Assembly: GCF_000275845.1 (NCBI RefSeq)
Contig: NW_006766959.1
Span: forward strand, 56,589-120,588
DNA length: 64,000 bases
Source: Dichomitus squalens LYAD-421 SS1
Taxonomy: Eukaryota > Basidiomycota > Agaricomycetes > Polyporales > Polyporaceae
Reading direction: 5' to 3'
Positions 24,571 to 35,547 of this stretch are shown in pieces. The translations under genes and the position numbers were made by a program. Below the pieces are notes generated by a model that saw only the letters and a list, made by a program, of their open reading frames with translations, had not been told where the DNA came from and did not search any database. The stretch's first letter is position 1; every line of letters begins with the position of its first letter.

Positions 24571-24601
24571 CCCAGTGAGAACGTGCATGGTTTTGGTCGA
24601 T
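24571..24601 (+). repeat. left terminal inverted repeat of the Tnp2 element
   Basis: 31 bp beginning CCCAGTGAGAA; it matches the inverted right terminus at 26 of 31 positions, with the first 11 perfect. Confidence 0.8.
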
Positions 24602-24942
24602 TTGGGGCGTCTGAGATCGTGTATGGCCGTATTTACGCGTCCTGTGTCGATTTGGATGGGATGAGCGCCGTTTGGCGCCCGTTTGACGTCTCTTAGTAGC
24701 TCTACGGTCGTCGGATCGGACGTGCACGTCTCTAAGGCTATAACGTCTCCTAGTGTCTCTAGCTACAGCGACGTAATGCATACAGTTGTGTCTGTCTCGA
24801 GTTTGGTGTGCTGCTGTCTCTCCGCACCGTGCCAGATCTTTGCTCGCCGTTGGTGCTCCCCCCTACCAGGCCTGTTAGTCACCATTTCTGGGGTCTACAA
24901 TCGCGTATACTACACATTTGCTCGCCTCAGGAACACCTTAGG

Positions 24943-27900
24943 ATGTCACCTCCCAAAGATTGGAGTTGCGACTGTCTGAAGTACTGCGGAGGCCACAGCC
25001 GCAAAGTGTCGCGGGCCACTCATTTCAACCATGCCCCTTACCGCGACCAGGCAATCCAACAGGCTTTCCAAAAAGGCCTGGTGGCTGGTATGTCCGCCGA
25101 CTCGGGCAGGACAGGTATACCTCCGGCAGGGGCCCATGGCTCCAAGCGCCGCCGGACTCAGACAGAGGCAAGACGTTGCGTGCGTTGGGTGCTCCGTTCG
25201 AAGGCTGACCTCGGTTTCCCTAGACACCACAGTCCATGGTCGCGGGTCCTTCTACCTTGGATTGTGGTACGGCTGGTTCTGGAACAGCTGCCAACGAGGA
25301 TCTGCAGGGAAGTAGCGAGGTAGGTGCCCATTGCACTAGATCAGGAGACCCGCCCTGGGGCCCACGCAGAATGCCGTTCTCGAAGGCAAGCGGATCGTCC
25401 ATGGCAGAGCTAACGTGCCGTGAATCCCTGTACAGAACCCAGCGCAGGATCCCTTTCCGTTCCAGGAAGTGGAACTGGACCTCCCGGAAATGGACCAGGA
25501 CCTCCCGGAAGTTTCTGACCGACGCGAGTCTTCCCCGCACGCTCCTGCACGTCCCGATGATGCGCAAGAAGGGGAACCTGAATATGGCATGTACGACGCG
25601 ACAGGAGCGCTCCCCAAACCTAGCCTGAGCGAGCTCAAACACTCAATGGCTTTCATCGAAGCTCTCAAAAATGCGACACTCGAGGACTCTGGACTGGACC
25701 CGAAGGTAATTGCACGCATGCGGAATCCCGACAACGATGGACACCTACCGGATCTCGAGGCGCCTGAGAACAGCGCCCTCCGGCTCGCGATTGAACAGTT
25801 TATTGCCAATGGCCACTCCGAAAAGGCCTATCGCGACAACCGTGCTTCGATCATGAAATACGACAAGGGCCTCACCTTACCGACTTACGAAGCGATGCAA
25901 AAAATTGTTCAAGACCTCAGCGGTGTCGTCCCGATCATTACTGACATGTGCCCGGACTCCTGTGTAGCATATACGGGCCCCTTCGCTGGTCTAGATCATT
26001 GCCCGATCGAGGAGTGTGGGATGGCACGGTACGAGACGCAGGGGAGGAAACGTGTAGCGCGTCGGACCTTCCAGACCCATCCGCTCGGGCCCCAGGTGCA
26101 GGCGCTCTACCGCTCGCGACACTGCGCGAAACGGATGCGCCATCGCGAGCAGGTCATGGCGCGCCTTTTGGACATGGCAAACGCACACAAGATGGTCGAG
26201 GTCGCTGAAGACGTCTTCTTTGCGGAGGAATACCTCAAACTCGTCGAAGCGGGCACCATTCGAGAGGACGACCTTGTTCTCATGTTCTCCCTGGACGGTG
26301 CACAGCTATATGAGTCGAAACAGTCCGACTGTTGGATTTACATTTGGGTACTGTTCGATTTGGCGCCCGACATCCGATACAAGAAACGCTACGTGCTGCC
26401 TGGCGCCTTTATCCCGGGTCCTAAGAAGCCGAAGCACGTTGACTCATTTCTCTTTCCTGGGCTATATCACGTCGCGGCGCTACAGAACACCCCCCTCAAA
26501 ATCTGGGACTCGTATCGTCAGAAGGTCGTGGAATCACGACCTATCATCTTGTTTGCTACTGGCGACACTCCTGCGATGGCGTATCTAAACGGGCTTGTCG
26601 GACACTCTGGGGCGCACGGGTGTCGGCTGTTTTGTCCCCTCAAGGGACGGCGGAAGCCTGGGGGAGGGGGCCATTACTACGCTGCCATGCTCAAACCGGT
26701 GGACCCGGACTACGAGCGCGTGCGGGGGAGCGCCCATCCAGACTACATCCTCCGAAACCCACCCCCGACTGACGAGAGCGGCTCGGAAAGGTACTGGCGA
26801 CAGCTTGGCGAGCTCCTGCAATGCTCGAATCTCTCTCAGTACACGCGCAAGCGTCTAGAAACCGGCATTGCGAAACCATCTCTATTTATGGGACTTCCTA
26901 TCAACTGTGGCTTTCCTGGTAGTTTTCCAGCGGACATTATGCATCTGCTCACTCTGAATGTCACTGAGCTCGTTCTGGGGCTTCTGCGTGGTAAACTGAG
27001 CCGGTCTGAGTCAACTGATCCTCTGGCGGGCTGGGACTGGGCTTGCTTGTCTGGCGACGAGGCTTGGCAGGCTCATGGGAAACTAATTGGCGACGCGTCT
27101 CTGTATCTGCCTGGATCTTTTGATCGTCCTCCGCGGAATCCTGCCGAGAAGATCTCTAGTGGATACAAGGCATGGGAGTATATGTATTACGTCTATGGTT
27201 ACCTGCCTGGCTTCCTCTGGGCTGTGCAAAAGCCAAAATACTATGGACACTTCTGCAAACTAGTCGCCGGGGCCCAGACTGCATTGCTCGTGGAAACCCC
27301 AGTCGTCCTCCGGCCGTCTGCCCACTCGCTGTTGGTTGAGTATGTTGAGGAATTCGAGGAGATGTACTATGCGCGTCGGGTCGATAGGCTTCACTTCTGC
27401 CGCCAGGCCTTGCATGCGCTTGTACATCTCATGCCCGAAAACGCGCGCGTCGGCCCAGCGTGGTTACATTCGCAGTGGCCACTCGAAAACGCCATTGGCA
27501 ATCTTACAGCCGAAATTGGGTCGCATTCAAAACCTTACGAGAACTTGTCGCTTCGCGGCTTACGGCGCGCGCAAGTCAGCGCCCTCATCGCAATGTTCCC
27601 GGAATCTCTGGAGGAGACCCCACAGCTCCCCCGCGGGGCCGTTGAGCTGGGCGGTCAATACGTCCTGCTGCATCCCACCATGCGCAGCCCTCGGGTTATC
27701 CAAGCGGGCGACTCAGCTGCACTGATCACTTTCCTTAGGGCTCAGGGTGTCACTTTGCCCGAACCATGGACACCTAGGCTGGTTTTTTGGGGACGTTTGC
27801 GCCTTCCCAATGGGCAGGTGGCGCGCACAGCTTGGAAGGAATGCGCGGGTGAGAAACGCGGCCGCCCCGTCCATCGCTCGCGCATGGTTAGGGTGAGTCC

Positions 27901-28342
27901 TCTGGGATATGTAATACTTGGTTATCGATTCAATGACTGTTTTTTTCAGCTAGCAGACAATCGCTATGCTGAGGTTCAATATTTTTTTAGATTGCGCAAA
28001 ATGTTGGAGGACGGTGGCACAGACGACGTCGACATGACCCTGGCCATGGTTTCCGTGTTCACCCCTCCCGATCCGGCAATCCTGCGCGAGTCTTATGGTG
28101 TTCTTAAGGCCTGTCGCTACCAAGGGGAAACCTCGCGCGAGGTGATCGACGCCAAGGGCATCGCCTCGGTGGTTGCGATGGTTCCTCTGCCACCTAGGCG
28201 CGAGGAGGCGGAGGATCCCCATGCCGCTGATTTGTATTCGGACCGATTCTTTGTTATGCATAGGCTGGGGTTTGATAACGCATGTATCGGCCGCGAGGAG
28301 AATATCTCACACGAGGAGGACTCTGATGATGAGGGAGAATAG
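24943..28342 (+). CDS. tnp2: Tnp2-family transposase (PF02992 type)
   Basis: Transposase of basidiomycete EnSpm/CACTA-like elements. The spliced N-terminus starts MSPPKDWSCDCLKYCGGHSR, a Cys-rich CxCxxxC patch, then VSRATHFNHAP. Small exons up to about 25460 carry GPMAPSAAGLRQRQDV and TPQSMVAGPSTLDCG before the long open exon from 25469. The catalytic core has MFSLDGAQLYESKQSDCWIY (first Asp) and KRYVLPGAFIPGPKKPKHVD. It continues with FATGDTPAMAYLNGLVGHSG, HGCRLFCPLKGRRKPGGGG, GFPGSFPADIMHLL (Asp-His) and SQWPLENAIGNLTAEIG. An in-frame intron of 57 nt at 27893-27949 has no stop, so the unspliced frame reads through. The tail is acidic, ending HEEDSDDEGE. About 1050 residues, no frameshift seen. 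Confidence 0.92.
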
Positions 28343-28628
28343 ATCTCATTACGATCAACGTACATAATCTAGCGCGCACGAGGATTCATAGAGACAACAT
28401 AACGTGCACATGAGAAAGGTTGACCCGCATGTAAACAGTTGGGCGCGGCATGCTACCTACGCCAGAACCCCAGAGTGGTCAAGTGGGCAGACACCGATAT
28501 GGACCGTGAACAACTCGTAGCCCAGGAACGAGACGGTCCTGTAGTCGCCCGGTGCATCCAGTCTGAAACCCTTCGCAAGTAGTCCTCAGAGTACTGTTGT
28601 TCTGGCACAGACACGCAAGCCAGCGCGT

Positions 28629-29737
28629 TCACTTGCGTCGCGAAAGCTTGGAAGTCGAAGCTGAGAGGGAGGGTTGAAGAGAGAAACCCGATGAGGACGT
28701 GGCGAAGTCATCCCATTGCGAGCGTGACGCAGGGCCCGGCGGGCGGTCTGGTTGCATGGGCATACTAGCGACAGGTTGGTGGCGCGCTGGGGAGGCAGAT
28801 GATGAACAGGGAGCAGCGGTCTCAGTCCAGCCAGATGAACGGAAAGGAATGAGGGGCCTGGATGGGTAGGGAGTTTTTTGCGGCGGGCCCTTGGATTTTC
28901 CTCGGCAGTTCGTACGGGAACCAGAGACCAGACTGCGAGACAGAGGTATGGTGGGAGGAGCCATCGGGGTTGTTCCAAATGCTGCGCCCATGGCGCGACC
29001 AAGATGTGCAGGGTCAGAATGGGGAACAGGCATGGGAGCTGGGGAGTGTGAGGGCACGTTGGGAGGATGAGGGAGAGGTATAGGCCCAGTTGTATCTCGG
29101 AGCACGTAGCCCCCCGGCGGTGGCCCGTGCGCGCTGTTTTCAACAGTTTGGCTATGGAACGAACCCCTGCATGAAAGCTAGATGGACTGAATGAAATAAT
29201 TGCTCACCTTTGTGGCCGTCGGGGACAAGCATCCCATAATGTTTCGCAAACACTCTGATAGCGATCCCGCACCTCTATGAACAAGCTCCCCACAGCATCC
29301 TTATCTAACAGTTGCGGCTCGTCCTCGCTGGTGTCCAAGCGATAGGCCTCGCGCGCGGCAACAAGGGCGAGCCGGAGAAGCCTGTACGCGACGTGTTGTT
29401 TGGTCGGGGCATCTGAGCTCGGAGGTCGATGTGGGAATATGCCGAAGGCGTCCAAAAGGGCTATGGGATTTTCTGTGTCTGAGGGAACGCTGGGAAGCAG
29501 TGAGACATCTGAGCCTGTCAAGGTGAATGGCAAAACATACGTTGGAGGGTCACTTGAGGACTCGGGTTCTTCATACGCCTCCACGCTGGTGAGGAAATCA
29601 CGGACTGGCCATGGCACCTCTTCCGAGTAGGGCGGTCCGGTCTTGCACATGCCACGAAGAAGACGCATGTGTTCCATTCGGGTGGGACGGGAAGCGGTGA
29701 GAAGCAGTTGCTGCAGAGGATTTGCAGAAGACGACAA
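28629..29737 (-). CDS. transposon accessory protein, Pro/Ser-rich, convergent with the transposase
   Basis: Two exons on the minus strand. Exon 1 (29737 to about 29216) reads MSSSANPLQQLLLTASRPTR, MEHMRLLRGMCKTGPPYSEE, and a helical part VAYRLLRLALVAAREAYRL, SLFIEVRDRYQSVCETLWDA. After a GTGAGC donor, exon 2 (from about 29153) continues in frame as a Pro/Ser-rich tail: TVENSAHGPPPGGYVLRDTT, SLSRSLVSGSRTNCRGKSK, ending STSKLSRRK at stop 28629. Its position between the transposase and the third gene, on the opposite strand, marks it as an element-encoded accessory protein. I know no biochemical function; a role in DNA binding or regulation of transposition is a guess. Confidence 0.65.
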
Positions 29738-29855
29738 TCTGCAAATCCCGAAGGCAAGCTTAATTAGCGCCCTTACCTAATATGACATAGGTGTATGCGA
29801 CTCTGTCAAGTCCTCCAAGTATTGTCTTGCGCAGGACGTTCATGTACCCCGCTCT

Positions 29856-32545
29856 TTGCCCCTTGTACATATCATGCCTGCATATTCGCCTAGATCCTCT
29901 CCCTCTCCTGCCCAGCCTCGCAATACTTTTTTTCTCCCTGCTAGTGTTCGATCGCGGTCTCCTTCTCCCTCTAGATCTCGTTCTCCGTCTCGGTCTCGTT
30001 CTCAGTCTCAATCTCTGTATCCTGGCTCACGCGCGGGAGATCCTTACACCTCTCGCTCTCGGTCTCACTCCCAAATATCCCATTATGGCTCGTCCTTTGC
30101 AATTCCCAATGTGTCACATCACCGCGAAACTGGGCAGCGTGGATTCCAACACGCTGACCCCTCGCGTGCCCCCAATGCACCCTTTGCCTTTCCGCCCCTT
30201 GACCTATACCACTCCACTGTAGATTATCAATCTCAATATGCACCTCACTCACAAAGCTTGGCAAGTAATTATCTTCATCAAACACAGCGCATACACTCAC
30301 CTCTCGAACAGGGCCCCGCCCATTCTTCCTCTTCCTCGGCATCCTCACATGCCTCCATCGCCTTGGTTGAAATGGGAGTCCGACTGCACCGTCTAGAACA
30401 AGAGTTTATCGCAGTCCGGTACGCACAGCAGCCGTCTCCGCGCCATGACCATCTCTTTGCGACGTCCATCTAGCAACCAACTAGCCGTCTTACAAGCTCG
30501 CTCGGAGAATCCCCCGTGAGTTTGAACACGGTCACGCAGAATGGGTGTCATCTGTTTACTCACGGCGCCGTACTCTGTAGATCTATTGCGCAAGGTCTGA
30601 AGGCCCCGGACGCCTCCGACGGCCCTCCAGACGTCCGATGTTAGTATCAGACCCCTGCCGCCATGTCTCGTTCTGACCATGCCTATAGCCACCTTCAAGA
30701 AATTGGTTATGGAATCCGTGACCCCCACAGAATCCCTGGTGCCGGATGAGCCCCCTGGCCTTGATTGTGTGCGCGACCAGGCTACCTTCCCCAACGTACG
30801 ACGGTCCCCACATCCAGACGTTTTCGTAACTGATGCATGCTAACAAACCTTCCCCAGGTGAAATTTTTTACGCAGCGAGAATGGAACGAATACAAGCGCA
30901 ACAACGGGAAGTCAACACGCATCGGCGAGGAAATTATCCGAGGCAGGAAGAAGTCAGCCCAGGGCGAGAACCACACCGCCCTGTACATCGAGCACATTGA
31001 TGGCACGCCTGCGGATGGTGACTACATCAACGATGCCCGCAAGTTTGCGCGCCAGTTGATAAGCCTCGCGATCTCGACTAACTATACCTTGCCCAAGAAA
31101 TGGCGTGAGGCTGATGTCTGGTTTCAGGAGCTCTTCTACTCGGCCCTTCGCAAGCGATTCCCTCTTTTCCAGTTATGTCACAACAACGCCAAGGGCAATC
31201 TCTTCATGACGCACACGTACTACGAGACTGTCACACGCAAATGGGAGAACATCCGTCCCCCCGGCGTTACTCTCAACGATGCCAAGTATACCCTGCCCAA
31301 CCTGTCCGACAACGAAGAATCACCGGACGACGCCCACGACGGCCCGGACGACAATCGTCCTCGGCCACCCTCACCCCGCCCTTCGTCCAAGCGCCCGGCC
31401 GACGCAGTTATCGCCTCGCAAAAACCCCCCCAGCGTGCTCGGGTGCGGGCGCAAGATCCCCAAGGAGACCCTTGTACGTACACTTTCCATTGGAAAGCAG
31501 GCCGGTGATATACTTCGGGGGCATTGGACTATAGCACGACGTGTCCCATCGTAGAGGTATCGTGATCCGAGTAACACCGTTTGCGATGGGACACGATGTG
31601 CCACAGGTCGATGCCTCCGGTGACACGCGTTCAGCCACTGACTATACCCCGTCCCATTGGCGTCCAGCGAGCCCACGACCTGACAAGGGCAAGCAACGTG
31701 CGGGCCAGCAACGCGCGGGCCCAAGCCTCCTATCTCTGGTAAAAAAAAACTCCACTATCTATTGCCTTGCAATCATCTCACTCCTGGTACCGTAGATATC
31801 GACGTCAATGTTCGTCTTGTAGTGTAATGATCGCGTTCGCCTGCTCACAATCATTTGCCCACCCAGGACTCCTTTGCAACCCAGCCCGCGCGTTCCCGAA
31901 TGTCTCACCGCCCCATCAGCAGCAGGCCTTGCCCCCGGGCAATCCCTTGACCTCACAGCCCCCCCAGTGTCTCTGCCATCTGCCTCGCCGTCATCGCTCA
32001 CCCTCGTACCTTCAGACAACCATCCCTCCTCATCTCACGTTGACCATCCCGCCTTGCCCATACCACAGACCCCATCGCAGCCCCCCGCTTCACCCTCCCT
32101 CGTGCTGCGCCCGCCCGCTGACGTTTCGGAGGCTCCTCCGGTGTCATCCGACGTCCCGGTCTCCGTCGGCGACAGTGTCGCCGACGTCGCTTCCGAGAGC
32201 GTGGCTGCAACATCGTCGCACGTCCCTCCCACTCAAAATTTGCCCGCATCCAAAAAACCTCGTCCTCCTCGCAAGGCCCCGCAGTGGCCTCCGCCATCAG
32301 AGTTGCGTGGGACCAAGTACGTACCTCACCCGCTGTTGACCGCATCTGACTTTCGATCGATCTATCATCAGGTGGGCATACGCAAGGCACTGGTACAAAG
32401 AGAATGCCGGCACCGAGGCCGAATTCGAAAAGCACTACAAGGCCATGAGTCCCACAGATCGCAAGGTGTGTTCGCCTGATTGATTTCTACCCATATCTGA
32501 TTAGAAACCCCCACACAGAAGGCAGCCCGCGATTGCCAACAATGA
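29856..32545 (+). CDS. transposon accessory protein, SR-rich N-terminus and conserved central domain
   Basis: Third gene of the element, with several introns. The first exon (from 29856) encodes an SR-type low-complexity run, ASVRSRSPSPSRSRSPSRSR, then a short coiled stretch VEMGVRLHRLEQEFIAVRYA. The next segment reads SSNQLAVLQARSENPP. The central exon around 30860-31475 has QVKFFTQREWNEYKRNNGKS, GEEIIRGRKKSAQGENHTAL, ADVWFQELFYSALRKRFPLF and YYETVTRKWENIRPPG. After a Pro/Ser-rich linker (31870-32310) the last exons give WAYARHWYKENAGTEAEFEK, HYKAMSPTDRK and KAARDCQQ at stop 32543-32545. The layout is familiar from basidiomycete Tnp2 elements but I know no assigned function. The first exon boundary near 30470 is uncertain. 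Confidence 0.6.
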
Positions 32546-33176
32546 TCTTCGCCACGCCGTTGTCAGGTGCACGACTGCACATCTGCATGCCAAACCATCC
32601 CATCGTCTCGCTCTCGACTCTCGTTCCCCGACGCTTCGACGTGAACACCTCCGCTCCTTCCCCGCCTCGTCTCCACGTCGTCCCCCGGTCTGGCTATCCG
32701 CGTCCGACAGCTCACGAGCTCCGGTTCAAGTTCGTGATGCATACCCGCCTGTGAGGTAGCCCCGCCACGACAAATGTGGCACGCCTACCTAGGGAAAGTG
32801 GAGCGGGAGCCGCCTGTGAGGTACTGAACCCAAGTGCGCCCTATCATAACCGGGGGTATACAGCTCTTTCCGAACGCGTCTGATTGGACCTGTATCGTAC
32901 TGTGTATCATTACGACTCTATACGACTGAATACATCCATTGCACGAGTATCAACCAATAGCGTGTTTCGGATAGAACCAGCCCTAGACGAATCAGCCCAC
33001 AACATGCCCGAGCGAACCCGGTTGCTAACGGCCGCAGTCATCCTAATTCGACAGGGGTAGTTCTCTATCGGAGGCGTTGCGCGACCTCATACCGCTCAAT
33101 CCGAAAAAAGTCGGGAATAGTCTAAATTTCGGAGAGGGCCGTTTTTCCCGACTGCGCACGGGGCAAATCGACTGAT

Positions 33177-33207
33177 ATCGACCGAAACCATGTCGATTCT
33201 CACTGGG
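33177..33207 (-). repeat. right terminal inverted repeat of the Tnp2 element
   Basis: 31 bp that, read inward on the minus strand, begins CCCAGTGAGAATCG; inverted partner of 24571-24601. Confidence 0.8.
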
Positions 33208-33214
33208 GCTTACG
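33208..33214 (+). repeat. 7-bp target site duplication, right copy
   Basis: GCTTACG immediately after the right terminus, identical to 24564-24570. Confidence 0.8.
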
Positions 33215-33245
33215 TCTTAGACGGCCTTAAAGCCATCTTAAGCGC

Positions 33246-33282
33246 CTTAATGCCCTTAAAGGCGATTTTAAGGGGCATTAAG
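33246..33282. repeat. 37-bp near-perfect palindrome, CTTAA-rich
   Basis: Starts cttaatgccc and ends ggggcattaag, so each arm is nearly the reverse complement of the other around a short centre. It lies 39 bp outside the transposon's right end, in what was the insertion target. Confidence 0.75.
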
Positions 33283-33573
33283 TGATTCCCAGGTTGACTG
33301 ATGCTTGCAAAGTGAACTGGACTTCAAGGATTGAGTATCCCTAGTGGTTCTCCCAGCAGACCATTCTCATGAGATTCTATCGGTGTGAATTCCCACTCGC
33401 TAGACTCAAGACTGCGGCGGCGAGAGCAAAGCTAACGGATACTAAGTCCACCGATAGGACAAAATAGACGCTTCAACCGTCAAGGCCATCATTGGTCGCC
33501 GCTACTCTCAGAGATCGCAATGATGGATGGCATAGATTTCCCCGCGAGAGGCTAGAGTAAGTACGCTCAAACT
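33283..33573. other. intergenic, right flank of the transposon
   Basis: Between the palindrome and the stop of reductase copy 2; no gene seen. Confidence 0.4.
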
Positions 33574-34991
33574 TCACTCGTACTTTGCCAGCCAGCCCCG
33601 TGCGCGGTAGTCGTCAAGGACATCCCTGAGCGTTTCCGGCATCTTTCTGTAGGAGATCCCGAGCATCCGCTTCGCCTTCTCGCCGTGGCAGATGCGAGGC
33701 GGGGAAACGCTATTCGCCCTTGCTGGATCGCCTTTGTCGAGGTTTGGGAAGTAGTTCAGATCTCGGGCTGTGTTCACTATCGCAGACGAAGGTGATGCAG
33801 GTGGGCAGCTCGGCATGAGCGAATCACGCTCAATGAGACGGAAGATGCCACTCACACCGGTCTTGCCAAGTATGCCATTCTGCATAGTAGCAGGTGTTAA
33901 CAGAGCGATAAGGGTGACAGGACCGACATACACTTACCAGATGCCAGGATGAAGCGTTGGCCACCCGCCTCCTCAATCTCCAATGCCTTCAGGTGCGCCT
34001 CTGCGACATTGCGCACGTCGACGAAATTGTGCCCAAGTCGTCCGGCGAGGGGTGTGTACATGGGGTTGCCGGTGAAAACTTCATAGAATAATTTTGGCGT
34101 CGTCGCCAGAGTAGCCGGAGAAGACGGGTCGTCCAGTGTCGGCTAAACGGAGAATACAGCTATGTCAACCACCAAAACGGCTGCGAGGCTTATGCATGCT
34201 TGCGCCGAAGACCCATCCCGGATTGGTAACAGAGATGTCCCACGAGACACGCTCCTTGTTCTCCTCATAAAATTTCCAGGCGGCTGCACATTTGTCTAGT
34301 TTACGATGTGGTGTGGTGGCCCGCGCATGGTCGCGACATACCTCTTTCGGCGAGCACTCCACTGGCAGTGTATTCGAAGTTGACGTTGCGACCCTTCTCC
34401 TCGACCTCTTTCACAGCGTAGTCGGCCCAATCCTCTTCTGTGTAAGTCCTGCCACTGTCAGTCCCTATGGCAGCCTTGATGGAAGACGTGATGACAACGC
34501 GCTTAACAGCATCTCTGAAAGGTATCGTAAGCGCAGTCGCGAGCGGTCTGAACGATGGATGAGTCTCACGCATGGGTGATAGCACTATTCAACAATCCTT
34601 CCGTACCGGAGACAGCAGGACCGATGGTCGTTTGAGGATCTGGTCCGGGCATACCCATTGGCGAAGCGGTGTGTACGATTCCCACAATCCCTCTTACAGC
34701 TTCGTCGAATGCGTGCTCCTGAATGGGAAAGGCAGATTAGTTTACCTCCTCCACTTTATCTGGTAGCATACGTACAGCGGTGATGTCTGGGACAACAATG
34801 TACTCGACATTCTGTGCCTGCTCAGGAATCTTGGCGGTAATTGTCTTCAGCAAATTTTCGCCCTTATCAGCCGAACGCACTGCGGCCCGTACGGAGTACC
34901 CTCGCTGGAGGAGTAGGCGAATGACCCATAGCCCGATGAAGCCATTAGCACCTGTGATGAGGATCTTTCCGGGAACTGAGATTGCAGGCAT
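33574..34991 (-). CDS. NAD(P)-dependent DFR/ketoreductase-like short-chain reductase, copy 2
   Basis: Paralogue of the gene at 22244 with the same motif order. ATG at 34991 leads to KILITGANGFIGLWVIRLLL and RGYSVRAAVRS, then EHAFDEAVRGIVGIVHTASP, KRVVITSSIKAAIGTDSGRT, and FEYTASGVLAERAAWKFYEE. At the expected YxxxK position the readable sequence is YTASGVLAE: Tyr is present but the usual Lys is replaced by Val (copy 1 has YGASKVLAE, with Lys). This may weaken or alter catalysis. The C-terminal half continues LGHNFVDVRNVAEAHLKALE and ICHGEKAKRMLGISYRKMPE, ending RARGWLAKYE at stop 33574. It has several introns and a TATA-like element upstream. Confidence 0.85.
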
Positions 34992-35547
34992 TGCGATATG
35001 GGTACTGGCTGACAGTCGTCGTGATGGGAGGAGATTTCGAGAGCAGACAGGTAGCTGTGAATGAATGGATACCTATCGGGGGCTGAGATGGTGCTTGGCT
35101 ACTATATAAGCTGCGACGGCATGGCACATGGCAGGGGACCTGGACCGCGACTCGTTCCAGGCAAGAAGTGAACAACCTTGTTTCTTCGTAACGCTCGTAA
35201 TTTTAGTCATCTGAAAATGTACAGCTCACGATCGGCGGGCCATGGCTGGCATGACAAGAGCCCGAATGCCGTTGTGTGTGCGTATCGGATTGACGAAGTA
35301 GACTGTTTGCTGTTCTGGTACGTCGCATGCTCCTCATGGGATGGTCAGCTCACCGGGCTTCTGCGGATATACCATCGATAGAAATCTTCTGGCGACGATG
35401 TCGCAGCCACTTACCTTGCAGTGATCGGCTGTTGTGGATTGAATAGTGTTCATTTGGGGCTGGTTGATTATGGCGAGAGCCTGTGAGATGGAGTCAGCCC
35501 ATGTCGGTGTGTTGTCTTATGGATGTCACTTAATCATATGTTTTGTA
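34992..35547. other. intergenic, 556 bp
   Basis: Promoter side of reductase copy 2 and upstream DNA of the second tRNA-Glu. Nothing else recognised. Confidence 0.45.
35103..35108 (-). promoter_or_regulatory. TATA box of reductase copy 2
   Basis: TATATA on the minus strand, about 115 bp upstream of the ATG at 34991. Confidence 0.5.

Larger units (their letters stand above)
24571..33207 (+). mobile_element. Complete Tnp2-type (EnSpm/CACTA-like) DNA transposon, 8637 bp
   Basis: The element is bounded by terminal inverted repeats. The left end starts CCCAGTGAGAA and the right end, read inward, starts with the same 11 bases; over the first 31 bases 26 agree, including a block CATGGTTT-GGTCGAT. 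Direct copies of GCTTACG flank it. Inside are three genes: the Tnp2 transposase (+), a convergent accessory gene (-), and a second accessory gene (+). The noncoding ends are about 370 bp (left) and 660 bp (right) and contain repeated GTCGATTTG-like subterminal motifs, as expected for transposase-binding sites. The open transposase frame suggests a recent or still functional copy. Classic CACTA elements make a 3-bp duplication, so the 7-bp repeat is unusual. Confidence 0.85.

Noticed and set aside
24571..33207. KDZ or Plavaka-type transposon
   Set aside because: The transposase reads as the Tnp2 family (LDGAQLYxSKxSDCWIYIW and GPKKPKHVDSFLF), and the direct repeat is 7 bp rather than 8 bp.
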